NCBI GenBank assembly: GCA_035326425.1
Contig: DAOLFG010000005.1
Span: forward strand, 1-64,000
Direction of reading: 5' to 3'
Source: CALKJU01 sp035326425
GTDB lineage: Bacteria > Pseudomonadota > Alphaproteobacteria > Geminicoccales > Geminicoccaceae
DNA: 64,000 nucleotides
Below the pieces are notes generated by a model that was given only the letters and a program-made list of their open reading frames with translations, was not told where the DNA came from and did not search any database. Each line of letters begins with the position of its first letter. Positions within the stretch are counted from its first letter, which is position 1. Shown piece by piece: positions 1 to 9,897 of this stretch. A program made the position numbers and the translations under genes.

Positions 1-1103
1 TTGGCGAAGAAGCCCTCGGATTCCGGGTGGTGGCCGTCGGCGCTGTCGGCGGCGCGCTCGAACTCGCGCAGCAGCTCCTGCTGGCGCTTGGTCAGGTTGA
101 CCGGCGTCTCGACCATGATCTCGACGAACAGGTCGCCGCGCGCCCCGCCGTGCAGCTCGGTCATGCCCTTGGAGCGGACGCGGATCTGCTTGCCGGTCTG
201 GGTGCCGGCGGCGATCGGCACCCGGCCGGGCTTGCCCTCGATGGTGGGCACCTCGACCTGGCCGCCCAGCGCCGCCATGGTCATCGGGATCGGCACGCGA
301 CAGAACAGGTGGGCGCCGTCGCGCTTGAAGAAGCGGTGCGGCGCCACCGTGATGAAGATGTAGAGGTCGCCCGGCTGACCGCCGCGGATGCCGGCCTCGC
401 CCTCGCCGGAGAGGCGGATGCGGGTGCCGTCCTCGACACCCTGCGGGATCGTCACCGCCAGCGTGCGCTCGCGATGCACGCGGCCGGCGCCGGTGCAGAC
501 CTTGCAGGGATGGCTGATCACCCGGCCGCTGCCCTGGCAGGTCGGGCAGGTCCGCTCGACGGTGAAGAAGCCCTGCTGGGCGCGCACCCGGCCCATGCCG
601 CGGCAGGTGGCGCAGCTCGCCGGCTCGGCGCCGGCCTCGCTGCCGCTGCCGTTGCAGGCGTCGCAGGCCACCGAGGTCGGCACCAGGATCTGCGCCTTCT
701 TGCCGGCGAAGGCCTCTTCCAGCGAGATCGTCAGGTTGTAGCGCAGGTCGGCGCCGCGGGTGTTCGAGCCGCGCCGGCCGCCGCGCCCGCCCATGAAGTC
801 GCCGAACAGGTCGTCGAAGACGTCGGCGAAGCCCGAGAAGTCGAAGCCGCCGCCGGCGCCGCCCCGGCCGCCGCCATGCTCGAAGGCCTGGTGGCCGAAC
901 TGGTCGTAGGCCGCGCGCTTTTGCGGATCCTTCAGGATCTCGTAGGCCTCGTTCAGCTCCTTGAAGCGCAGCTCGGCCGTGGCGTCGCCCGGGTTGCGGT
1001 CGGGATGGAGCTGCATGGCCAGCTGCCGGAACGCCCGCTTCAGATCGGCCTCGGAGGCCGTCTTCGCCACGCCCAGGACCTCGTAGTAGTCGCGCTTGGC
1101 CAT
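1..1103 (-). CDS. dnaJ: Chaperone DnaJ (partial, C-terminus cut by window edge)
   Basis: Co-chaperone that hands unfolded proteins to DnaK and stimulates its ATPase. Reading from the ATG at 1103, the N-terminal J domain carries the HPD tripeptide at residues 33-35. A glycine/phenylalanine-rich linker follows (about 66-112), then four CxxCxGxG zinc-binding repeats (CDACNGSG, CATCRGMG, CPTCQGSG, CKVCTGAG) and the C-terminal client-binding domains. About 367 codons are visible. The family is usually 375-385 residues, so only a short tail is missing off the left edge. It lies downstream of dnaK on the same strand, with a terminator-like hairpin between the two, so full-length dnaK-dnaJ message probably needs readthrough or a second promoter. 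Confidence 0.97.
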   Translation of the reverse strand, partial: MAKRDYYEVLGVAKTASEADLKRAFRQLAMQLHPDRNPGDATAELRFKELNEAYEILKDPQKRAAYDQFGHQAFEHGGGRGGAGGGFDFSGFADVFDDLFGDFMGGRGGRRGSNTRGADLRYNLTISLEEAFAGKKAQILVPTSVACDACNGSGSEAGAEPASCATCRGMGRVRAQQGFFTVERTCPTCQGSGRVISHPCKVCTGAGRVHRERTLAVTIPQGVEDGTRIRLSGEGEAGIRGGQPGDLYIFITVAPHRFFKRDGAHLFCRVPIPMTMAALGGQVEVPTIEGKPGRVPIAAGTQTGKQIRVRSKGMTELHGGARGDLFVEIMVETPVNLTKRQQELLREFERAADSADGHHPESEGFFA

Positions 1104-1129
1104 GCTTCGACCCGTCGCTCCGGCATCAC

Positions 1130-1165
1130 AACAGAAAGGACCGGACGCCTCGCGACGCCCGGTCC
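1130..1165 (-). terminator. Hairpin with T-rich tail between dnaK and dnaJ
   Basis: Read on the minus strand just after the dnaK stop, positions 1165-1138 fold into a 12-bp stem (GGACCGG arm closing on CCGGTCC, two G-T wobbles inside) capped by a GCGA tetraloop. The run TTTCTGTT follows at 1137-1130. This has the form of an intrinsic terminator or attenuator between two genes that are normally co-transcribed. It would raise DnaK output relative to DnaJ. The structure is seen in the sequence; its effect is inferred. Confidence 0.7.
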
Positions 1166-1197
1166 GTGATCATGTCACGACTGACTGGCCTGTCCGC

Positions 1198-3132
<1,935 letters not shown>

Positions 3133-3234
3133 TCCAAACCTCTCGCGCGCGGCGCGAAATACGAACGGGTGGGGCGTCGAGCGCAGCCGGAGGTTTTCCG
3201 GCCAGCGGGCAGCGGTGGCGCTCAGCTTGCGGTC

Positions 3235-3262
3235 ATATAAGTAGGCGGATCCCCCCCTGCAA
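3235..3262 (-). promoter_or_regulatory. Candidate dnaK promoter, heat-shock-like
   Basis: On the minus strand, a GTTGCAG box (3263-3257) and a CTTATATGA box (3241-3233) are separated by 16-17 bp, with transcription expected near 3228, about 95 nt upstream of the dnaK ATG. The pair resembles the alphaproteobacterial heat-shock consensus CTTG-N17-CYTATNT, but the first base is G rather than C, and it also fits a sigma-70 reading TTGCAG-N17-TATATG. Which sigma factor uses it cannot be decided from sequence. Confidence 0.45.
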
Positions 3263-3322
3263 CCGGCCGGCCCCTATCCGCAACCGGCTCATTCGCGGGC
3301 GATTTTCATTTGCCGTGCCGAG

Positions 3323-3371
3323 TTGACGCCGGGCTGCCGCCGGCCTAATCAGAAATCCGTTCAAAAACGGA
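3323..3371 (+). promoter_or_regulatory. Promoter plus 16-bp dyad in front of the IclR-type regulator
   Basis: A near-consensus sigma-70 promoter is visible: TTGACG at 3323-3328, a 17-bp spacer, and TAATCA at 3346-3351. Just after it lies a perfect inverted repeat, TCCGTT (3356-3361), CAAA, AACGGA (3366-3371), covering the expected start of transcription and lying 12 bp before the TTG start codon. IclR-family proteins commonly bind palindromes of this size at their own promoters, so this is a good candidate autoregulatory operator for the whole 3.4-8.8 kb unit. Confidence 0.6.
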
Positions 3372-3383
3372 ACGAGGTTCTGG

Positions 3384-4196
3384 TTGAGCCAGGTCGATCG
3401 CTGCCTCGACGTGCTGGAGCTGCTGACGACGGCATCGGCGGGCCTGCCGCTGTCGACGGTCGCCGAGCAGCTCAACCTGCCCAAGAGCGTGGCGCATCGC
3501 TGGCTGACCTTCCTCGTCGGCCGCGGCTACGTCGCCCAGGACGCCGGCACGGGGCGCTACGGCCTGACGCTGCGGCTGTCGCTCATGGGCATCCGCTATC
3601 TCTCGACCGTCCGCCTCACCGAGATCGGCCAGCCGATCCTCGACGAGCTGGCGGCCAGGGGCGGCGAGCTGATCCGCATGACGGTGCGCGACGGCGACCG
3701 CCTCGTCTGGGCCGGCCGCGCCCAGGGTGCCCGCACCGGCCTGCTCTACGATCCCGAGATGGGCAACGAGGCCCGGCTGTTCTGCACCGCGACGGGCCAT
3801 GCCTTCCTCGCCGTCCTGCCGCAGGACGAGGCTTTCCGCCTGGTGCTGCAGCAGGGCTTCGACATCGGCGTTCCCGGCCCCAACGCGCCGCGCTCGCTCG
3901 ACGCGCTGCGCCCGCATATCGAGGCCGCCCGGCAGCAGGGCTATGCGGTGGTGGTCAATGGCGGGACGCTCGGCACCGGTGCCGGGGCCGCCGCCATCAC
4001 CGCGCTGCAGGATGGCGTGGTGGTACCGGTGGGCACGGTCAGCATCGCCGGACCGACGGTGCGGCTGCCCGAGGATCGGCTGCATGCCTTCGCCCGCGAC
4101 GAGCTGGTGCCGGCAGCACGCAGGCTGGGGGAGCTGTGGCCCTTGCGCCGCTACATCCACGGCCGCCCGGCCCCGGCCTACGAGGGAGCCGCATGA
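3384..4196 (+). CDS. IclR family transcriptional regulator
   Basis: DNA-binding regulator of 270 residues, the usual IclR length. The N-terminal winged helix-turn-helix (about 1-65, including LPLSTVAEQLNLPKSVAHRWL) is followed by the IclR effector-binding domain (about 75-260), recognisable by LFCTATGHAFLA and by VPVGTVSIAGP near the C-terminus. The TTG start at 3384 is chosen because a GAGG box lies a few bases upstream and the N-terminus matches the family. The stop overlaps the following permease start (ATGA). It heads a transporter/aldolase-type operon and probably senses the imported compound or a product; the ligand is unknown. Confidence 0.92.
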   Translation: MSQVDRCLDVLELLTTASAGLPLSTVAEQLNLPKSVAHRWLTFLVGRGYVAQDAGTGRYGLTLRLSLMGIRYLSTVRLTEIGQPILDELAARGGELIRMTVRDGDRLVWAGRAQGARTGLLYDPEMGNEARLFCTATGHAFLAVLPQDEAFRLVLQQGFDIGVPGPNAPRSLDALRPHIEAARQQGYAVVVNGGTLGTGAGAAAITALQDGVVVPVGTVSIAGPTVRLPEDRLHAFARDELVPAARRLGELWPLRRYIHGRPAPAYEGAA

Positions 4197-5032
4197 GCAG
4201 CATCGCCCGTCCCGCCGCGACCGCCATCCGCGCCAAGCCGACCCGTGCCCGGCGCTGGCTCGGCAGGAGCGGCAGCGCGCTGATGACGCTGGCGGGCTTC
4301 CTCGTGATCTGGGAGGGGCTGGTCCGCATCTTCCAGATCAAGTCCTATCTGGTGCCGCCGCCGAGCATGGTGGCGATGGAGCTGGTGACGCGGTTCCCGC
4401 GGATCCTCGACAGCACGGGCATCACCACGCTGGAGATCGCCGCCGGCTTCGCCGTTGCCGTGGCGGCGGCGATCCCGCTGGCGCTGGCGGTGGCGTTCTC
4501 GCCCTGGGTCGAGCGCAACATCTACCCCGCCATCGTCACCTTCACGATCATTCCCAAGATCGCGATCGCCCCTCTGTTCATCATCTGGTTCGGCTTCGGC
4601 CTGGCGCCCAAGATCCTGCTGGTGTTCCTGCTGTCCTTCTTCCCGATGCTGGTGAACAACATCGCCGGCTTCCGCTCGGTGTCGAGCGAGATCCTGGACT
4701 TCGCCCGCTCGACCGGCGCCGGCCCGTGGCGGCTGTTCGTCAAGATCAGGCTGCCGGCCTCGCTGCCCTACATGTTCACCGGCATGAAGATCGGCGCCAC
4801 CAACGCCGTGACGGCGGCGGTGGTGGCCGAGTTCGTGGCCTCGAACAAGGGGCTCGGCTACCTGCTGCTCGAATACAACGGCGACCTCGAGACGGCTGCC
4901 GTGTTCGCCACCGTGGCCGTGCTCAGCGTGTTCGGCCTCGCCCTCTACTACCTGGTCGAGCTGGCCGAGCGGGTGGCGATCCCCTGGCACGTCTCGCAAC
5001 GCAGCGACGGAGTGGCGGCGCGCTCGACCTGA
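4193..5032 (+). CDS. NitT/TauT-type ABC transporter permease
   Basis: Inner-membrane permease of an ABC importer of the nitrate/taurine/aliphatic-sulfonate/pyrimidine-precursor class. It has 279 residues, with a basic N-terminus and about six hydrophobic segments. The conserved cytoplasmic EAA loop that contacts the ATPase is visible in the region DFARSTGAGPWRLFVKIRLP (around 180-200). The ATG start overlaps the regulator stop. The binding protein follows after 30 bp and the ATPase after that, so all three transporter parts are present. The substrate is not evident. Confidence 0.92.
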   Translation: MSSIARPAATAIRAKPTRARRWLGRSGSALMTLAGFLVIWEGLVRIFQIKSYLVPPPSMVAMELVTRFPRILDSTGITTLEIAAGFAVAVAAAIPLALAVAFSPWVERNIYPAIVTFTIIPKIAIAPLFIIWFGFGLAPKILLVFLLSFFPMLVNNIAGFRSVSSEILDFARSTGAGPWRLFVKIRLPASLPYMFTGMKIGATNAVTAAVVAEFVASNKGLGYLLLEYNGDLETAAVFATVAVLSVFGLALYYLVELAERVAIPWHVSQRSDGVAARST

Positions 5033-5062
5033 GCCGCCGCGAGCGGAGGGAGGCAAAGAAGA

Positions 5063-6043
5063 ATGACACGCATGAAGACGATCGTCCCGGTGGTGGGCGC
5101 CCTCGTGGGGCTGGCCGCGGCCGCACCGGCCGATGCCGCCGACAAGGCGAGCCTCCTGCTCAACTGGTACATGCAAGGTGCCCATGCCCAGTTCTTCCTG
5201 GGCCGCGAGCGCGGCTTCTATGCCGACGAGGGCATCGAGCTGGAGATCGCCGAGGGCCGCGGCTCGGCCCGCTCGGTGCAGCTGGTGTCGAACGGCGACT
5301 ACCAGTTCGGCATGGCCGACGGCGGCAGCCTGATGACCGGCGTCTCGAAGGGCCTGGAGGCCGTCGCCGTGATGACGCCCGTGGTCAATTCCAGCTACGC
5401 CCTGGTCGGCCTCGCCGACGGCCCGATCAAGACCATCGGGGACGTCGAGGGCCACAGCCTCGGCATCACCGCCGGCGACGGCCTGACCCAGCTCTGGCCC
5501 GCCGTGGTCGCGGTCAACAACCTCGACGCCGGCAAGATCGAGCTGGTGCAGATGGACCCGGCCACCAAGCCGATCGCGGTGATGGAGAAGCGGGTCGACG
5601 CCATCCTGGGCGGTGCGCAGGACCAGCCGCTGCTGATCCGCGAGAAGGGCTACGAGCCCATGGTGATCCCGTTCTACGACGTCGGCGTCAACACCATCGG
5701 CATGAGCATCGTCGCCCATCCCGCCCTGGTGAAGGACAATCCCGACCTGGTCGGCCGCTTCGTGCGCGCCAGCGTCAAGTCCTACGAGGCCGCGCGCCAG
5801 GATCCGGCCGCGGCGGTCGACGCCATGCTGAAGGTCAAGGCCGACCTCGATCCCGGGACCATCCGCGCCGCCGTCGATGGCAACATGGAGCTGATCACCG
5901 CCGGAACGCCCGCCGGCAAGCCGATCGGCTACGGCCCGGCCGAGGCCTGGGAGCAGACGCTCGAGATGATGCGGAAGTATCGGGAGATGAGCTACGACGG
6001 CAAGTCGACCGATTTCTACACCAACGACTTCATCCCGCAGTGA
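5063..6043 (+). CDS. ABC transporter substrate-binding protein (NMT1/THI5-like)
   Basis: Periplasmic solute-binding protein of 326 residues for the adjacent NitT/TauT-type importer. A signal peptide is clear (basic start MTRMK, hydrophobic core, AxA-type cleavage near residue 26 in PADAAD). The mature protein begins with the family pattern LLLNWYMQGAHAQFFLGRERGFY, typical of SsuA/THI5-like folds. The start at 5063 is preferred over the ATG at 5072 because a GGAGGGAGG box sits about 10 bp upstream of it. Related proteins bind sulfonates, nitrate or thiamine pyrimidine precursors; which applies here is unknown. Confidence 0.92.
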   Translation: MTRMKTIVPVVGALVGLAAAAPADAADKASLLLNWYMQGAHAQFFLGRERGFYADEGIELEIAEGRGSARSVQLVSNGDYQFGMADGGSLMTGVSKGLEAVAVMTPVVNSSYALVGLADGPIKTIGDVEGHSLGITAGDGLTQLWPAVVAVNNLDAGKIELVQMDPATKPIAVMEKRVDAILGGAQDQPLLIREKGYEPMVIPFYDVGVNTIGMSIVAHPALVKDNPDLVGRFVRASVKSYEAARQDPAAAVDAMLKVKADLDPGTIRAAVDGNMELITAGTPAGKPIGYGPAEAWEQTLEMMRKYREMSYDGKSTDFYTNDFIPQ

Positions 6044-6918
6044 GTGGCCTCGCTACCGCGCGGCGCCTGACGCCGGTCGCGCCCGGGACCCCGTCCAGGG
6101 CCGGACCGCGACCGGCGGGGCCGCCGGCCATCACGGCGCGGGGCGTGTCGCAGGTCTTCGTGCGCGACGACGAGGAGACGCACGCCCTCGACACCGTCGA
6201 CCTCGAGCTGGACGATGGCGAGTTCGTCGCCATCGTCGGGCCCTCGGGTTGCGGCAAGAGCACGCTCTTGCGGATCATCGCCGGCCTCCTGGCGCCCACC
6301 GAGGGCGAGGTGCGGGTGATGGGCAGGCCCGTGGCCGGTGCCGTCACCGACCTCGGCATCGTCTTCCAGTCGCCGGTGCTGCTCGACTGGCGCGACGTGC
6401 TGGGCAACGTGCTGGTGCAGATCGAGCTGCGCGGCGGCGATCCCGGCCGCCATGTCCAGGCGGCGATCCGGCTCCTCGACGCCGTGGGGCTCGCCGACTT
6501 CCTCAACCGCTATCCGCACGAGCTGTCGGGCGGCATGCGCCAGCGCACCGCCATCGTGCGGGCCCTGATCCACGACCCGCCGCTGCTGCTGATGGACGAG
6601 CCGTTCGGTGCGCTCGACGCGCTCACCCGCGAGCAGATGCGCATCGATCTCGAGGCGCTGTGGCTCGCCAGGCGCAAGACCGTGCTGTTCATCACCCACT
6701 CGATCGACGAGGCCGTGCTGCTGGCCGACCGGGTGGTGGTGATGTCGCCGCGGCCAGGCAGGATCGAGCGCATCCTGCCGATCGACCTGCCGCGGCCGCG
6801 CGGCGTCGAGGCCCGCCAGTCCCCCGCATACATCGCGGCATCCGAGGAGATCACCGCGATCTTCCTGGAGCGCGGCGTGCTCCACCGTGGCGCCATCCTC
6901 GGCGGCGCCGGACAATGA
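6040..6918 (+). CDS. NitT/TauT-type ABC transporter ATP-binding protein
   Basis: ATPase that powers the importer. Walker A is GPSGCGKST (near residues 67-75), the signature is LSGGMRQR, Walker B with catalytic Glu is LLLMDEPFGALD, and the switch His lies in FITHSIDEA. The GTG start at 6040 overlaps the TGA of the binding protein (GTGA), giving 292 residues. The frame is open far upstream, but that part is only a shadow of the preceding genes. The roughly 40 residues before the NBD core are proline/arginine-rich and longer than usual, so a later start is possible. Confidence 0.9.
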   Translation: MSGLATARRLTPVAPGTPSRAGPRPAGPPAITARGVSQVFVRDDEETHALDTVDLELDDGEFVAIVGPSGCGKSTLLRIIAGLLAPTEGEVRVMGRPVAGAVTDLGIVFQSPVLLDWRDVLGNVLVQIELRGGDPGRHVQAAIRLLDAVGLADFLNRYPHELSGGMRQRTAIVRALIHDPPLLLMDEPFGALDALTREQMRIDLEALWLARRKTVLFITHSIDEAVLLADRVVVMSPRPGRIERILPIDLPRPRGVEARQSPAYIAASEEITAIFLERGVLHRGAILGGAGQ

Positions 6919-6931
6919 CGAGGTGCCGGAC

Positions 6932-7879
6932 ATGACCCACAGAGCCCTCTCGGGCATCGTCGCCGCCCCGTTCCTGCCGATGCTGCCCGACCACGGCATC
7001 GACTGGGACGGCCTCGGGCCCTACATCCGCTGGATCGCCGAGCAGCGGCCAACCGCGATCGCCATGAACATGGATGCGAGCGAGGGCCTGTCGCTGACCC
7101 GGCCCGAGCAGCTCGAGGTCGTCCGCTTCTGCAGGGCCGCGATCGGCGGCAGGGTACCGCTCTATTCCGGCCTGATCTGCAACTCGACGCGCGATGCCGT
7201 GGCCTTCGGCCGGGAGCTGAAGGCGGCGGGTGCCGAGGGCCTGGCGGTGTTCCCGCCGCTGCCGGTGTTCCTCAACACGCCGATCCCGCTGGAGATGATG
7301 CTCGACTTCCACAAGAGCATCGCCGACGGCGTCGACCTGCCGATCGTCGGCTTCCAGTTCCCGATCGGCATGGGGCCGGACTTCACGCCGGCCATCATGA
7401 CGGCGATGGCCGAGTCGATACCGCAGCTGGTGGGCATCAAGGAGGCCTCGTTCGACCTCCTGCACACCGTGCAGTCGATCGAGGCGCGGCGCAGGCTGAA
7501 GCGGCCGATCGGCATCATGACCGGCAGCGACACCTTCATCCTCGAAGCCTTCCTGATCGGCTGCGACGGGGCGCTGATCGGCTTTGCCGGCACCGCCACC
7601 GACCAGCTGATCCGCATGCAGGCCGCGGCGGCCTCGGGCGACTATCCCACGGCCTATGCGATCTGGGACCGGCTCGGGCCGCTCGCCCGCTTCTGCTGGC
7701 GACCGCCGATCCGCGACTACCGCCCGCGCATGAAGGAGGTGCTGGTGATGGAGGGCCGCTTCGCGCACGCCACCTGCCGGCCGCCGCAGCCGCCCGTCGA
7801 CGATGCCGAGCGCGCCGAGCTGCGCCGGCTCGCCGCCCATGCCGGGCTGCTGCAGCCCGCGCTCGCCGCCGCCGAGTGA
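6932..7879 (+). CDS. Dihydrodipicolinate synthase-fold protein, paralogue 1
   Basis: TIM-barrel lyase/aldolase of the DapA/N-acetylneuraminate lyase family, 315 residues. The Schiff-base lysine is conserved (K170 in VGIKEAS). Other catalytic positions differ from true DapA: the Thr-Thr motif GTTGE is replaced by MDASE (48-52), the PYYN tyrosines are absent (PPLPVF), and the tyrosine of YNVPSR is F141, with Gly at the arginine position. It is therefore unlikely to make dihydrodipicolinate; a genuine dapA lies at 51993. The ATG at 6932 is chosen because it aligns with the paralogue and has GACGAGG upstream. It probably acts on the compound imported by the preceding transporter. Confidence 0.88.
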   Translation: MTHRALSGIVAAPFLPMLPDHGIDWDGLGPYIRWIAEQRPTAIAMNMDASEGLSLTRPEQLEVVRFCRAAIGGRVPLYSGLICNSTRDAVAFGRELKAAGAEGLAVFPPLPVFLNTPIPLEMMLDFHKSIADGVDLPIVGFQFPIGMGPDFTPAIMTAMAESIPQLVGIKEASFDLLHTVQSIEARRRLKRPIGIMTGSDTFILEAFLIGCDGALIGFAGTATDQLIRMQAAAASGDYPTAYAIWDRLGPLARFCWRPPIRDYRPRMKEVLVMEGRFAHATCRPPQPPVDDAERAELRRLAAHAGLLQPALAAAE

Positions 7880-7893
7880 GGAGGGACCGCGCC

Positions 7894-8838
7894 ATGGCAT
7901 CCCGAGCTTTGAAGGGCATCGTCGCGGCACCCATGCTGCCGATGCATGCCGACGAGAGCGTCGATTACGCCACGCTGGAGCGCTACCTCGATTGGGTGGC
8001 GGCGCAGCGCCCGGCCGCCATCGCCATGAACATGGACGCGAGCGAGGGCACCTCGCTGACCCGTGAGGAGCAGCTCGAGGTGCTGCGGGTGTCGCGCAAG
8101 GCCATCGCCGGCAGCGTGCCGCTCTATTCCGGCCTGATCGCGCGCTTCACCGCCGAGGCCTGCGAGTGGGCGAAAGCCCTGAGGAAGGAAGGGGCGGAGG
8201 GTCTCGCGGTGTTCGCGCCGCTGCCGGTGAGCCTGGGCAAGCCGACGCCGCCCGAGCTGCTCTACGGCTACCACAAGGCCATCGCCGATGCGGCGAACCT
8301 GCCGATGATCGCCTTCCAGCAGCCGGTGGCGCGGGCACCCGACTACACGCCCGAGGTGATCCGCGCCTTCGCCGAGATCCCGGAGCTGGTGGCGCTCAAG
8401 GAGGCGTCGTTCGACACCGGCCACACCATCCAGAGCATCACGACGGCGGCGACGCTGGAGGATCCCATCGGCATCCTGACGGGCAGCGACACCATCATCC
8501 TGGAGGCGATGCTGATCGGCTGCGACGGCGCCTTGATCGGCTTCGCCGCCACGGCGACGGCCGAGCTGGTGGCGATGAACGATGCCGCCCAGCGCCGCGA
8601 CGTCGCGACGGCCCAGCGCATCTGGGCACGGCTGGGGCCGCTGGCGCGCCATTGCTGGAAGGCGCCGCTCTCCAGCTACCGGCCGCGGATGAAGGAGGTC
8701 CTGGTGATGCAGGGCCTGTTCGGGAACGCCACCGTCCGCCGCCCGCAACTCGGCGTGGGCGAGGCCGAGCGCGCCGAGCTGCGGCGGCTCGCCGTCATCG
8801 CCGGCCTGCTGGGCGAGGGCGAGGAGCGCGCCGCCTGA
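7894..8838 (+). CDS. Dihydrodipicolinate synthase-fold protein, paralogue 2
   Basis: Second DapA-fold protein, 314 residues, clearly a tandem duplicate of its neighbour: both share ALxGIVAAPxLPM, AIAMNMDASEG, PLYSGLI and the terminus YRPRMKEVLVM. The Schiff-base lysine is K169 (VALKEAS). The usual Thr-Thr motif is again MDASE, and the active-site tyrosine is replaced by F141 (FQQP). The ATG at 7894 has a strong GAGGAGGGA box. A GTG at 7876 overlapping the previous stop is a less likely start. Two diverged copies kept side by side suggest two related substrates or a hetero-oligomer; this is inference. Confidence 0.88.
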   Translation: MASRALKGIVAAPMLPMHADESVDYATLERYLDWVAAQRPAAIAMNMDASEGTSLTREEQLEVLRVSRKAIAGSVPLYSGLIARFTAEACEWAKALRKEGAEGLAVFAPLPVSLGKPTPPELLYGYHKAIADAANLPMIAFQQPVARAPDYTPEVIRAFAEIPELVALKEASFDTGHTIQSITTAATLEDPIGILTGSDTIILEAMLIGCDGALIGFAATATAELVAMNDAAQRRDVATAQRIWARLGPLARHCWKAPLSSYRPRMKEVLVMQGLFGNATVRRPQLGVGEAERAELRRLAVIAGLLGEGEERAA

Positions 8839-8848
8839 TCCCTCTCCG

Positions 8849-9133
8849 TCACGGGGCCGATGGGAACAGCGGGAGCGGGCCTGCCGCCAGCGGCGGCGGC
8901 GTCGAGCCATAGGCGATCCACCAGGGCTCGCCGACGAAGGCATAGATGCCGGTCAGCCGCCGCTCGCGGCCGGGGTCGATCTCGGCGTAGCAGGCGACGT
9001 CGGCCAGCGTGCGGTAGCAGAACACCGGCCAGACCCGCTCCGGCGCGGCCTCCGACGCGGCGTCGCTGCAGCCGGCGAGGGCGGCGGCGAGCAGGCCGGC
9101 GACGATGGCCGGAGGGGTGAGGCGCCTTCCCAT
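8849..9133 (-). CDS. Small predicted lipoprotein
   Basis: Protein of 94 residues with a lipoprotein signal: basic start MGRR, hydrophobic stretch, and lipobox LAGC with the acylated cysteine near residue 22. The mature part is short, contains WPVFCYRTLADVACYAEID and ends in a proline-rich tail. Similar small lipoproteins of unknown role are common in alphaproteobacteria. It lies tail-to-tail with the DapA-fold operon and diverges from the FecR gene. Function is not assigned. Confidence 0.75.
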   Translation of the reverse strand: MGRRLTPPAIVAGLLAAALAGCSDAASEAAPERVWPVFCYRTLADVACYAEIDPGRERRLTGIYAFVGEPWWIAYGSTPPPLAAGPLPLFPSAP

Positions 9134-9286
9134 GCGCCGAGCATGCGGGAGGATGCCGGCCGGTACGACCGCTACCGTCGCGCGCGCGTACCGGGAAGCG
9201 GCGCGCAGCGCCTGTGAGGCTGCTCACTTGGCGATCGGCCCGACACCTGCGAAGGTCGATGCCGTGCTTTCATTGGGAGCCACGCC

Positions 9287-9892
9287 ATGCGCGCCCGGCT
9301 TGTCCTGCTGATCGCTGGCCTGCTGTTGCCGGCCGCCGGCGATGCCGCCGAGCCGATCGCCCGCGTCGTCGGGCAGGATGGCGTGGCCTTCGTGCTGCGC
9401 AGCGTCGCCGCACCCCAGCCGCTGTCGGTGGGAGCCGACCTCTATGTCGACGACGAGGTGCGCACCGGTGCCGACGGCCGCGTGGTGGTCGAGAGCAATG
9501 CCGGGCTCAAGCTCGTCATCGGTGCCGCCAGCGAGGTGCGCGTGCGCCGCTGGCTGGTCGAGCAGCAGCAGAGCCGGATCGACATAGCCCTCGGCATGGT
9601 CACCGGCATCATGCGGCTGTTCGGCGAGCCGGTCGACAAGGCGCGCTCCGTCGAGGTGCAGACCCGTGCCGCCGTGGCGTCGGTGCGGTCGACGGAATGG
9701 GTGGTCGACGCGACCGCCGCCGGCACGGCGGTGCTCTCGATCGAGGGGCCGGTCGAGGTCCGGTCGCCGGCCGGCGGCGTCACCCTCGGAACCGGCGACG
9801 GCACCGACGTCCAGCTCGACGGCGCGCCCGGCGCTCCGGTGCAATGGGGCCAGGCGCGCTTCGAGCGGACGCTGGCGCGGGTGCCCTTCTAG
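9287..9892 (+). CDS. FecR-domain secreted protein
   Basis: Secreted protein of 201 residues with a signal peptide (MRARLVLLIAGLLLPAAGDA) and a FecR-type beta-rich domain (about 30-165), shown by LYVDDEVRTGADGRVVVE and TRAAVASVRSTEWVVDA. There is no membrane anchor or iron-sigma-factor context, so it is not the classical FecR of iron signalling. It is followed after 5 bp by a CHASE2-cyclase gene. This pairing suggests that the FecR domain acts as a periplasmic partner of the sensor, which is inference. Confidence 0.85.
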   Translation: MRARLVLLIAGLLLPAAGDAAEPIARVVGQDGVAFVLRSVAAPQPLSVGADLYVDDEVRTGADGRVVVESNAGLKLVIGAASEVRVRRWLVEQQQSRIDIALGMVTGIMRLFGEPVDKARSVEVQTRAAVASVRSTEWVVDATAAGTAVLSIEGPVEVRSPAGGVTLGTGDGTDVQLDGAPGAPVQWGQARFERTLARVPF

Positions 9893-9897
9893 CGGTC

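Noticed and set aside
3727..6039. Long plus-strand frame upstream of the ATPase (part of a 1063-codon frame)
   Set aside because: It overlaps the permease and binding-protein genes in another frame, is arginine/proline-rich and has no family motifs. Only the part from 6040 is real.
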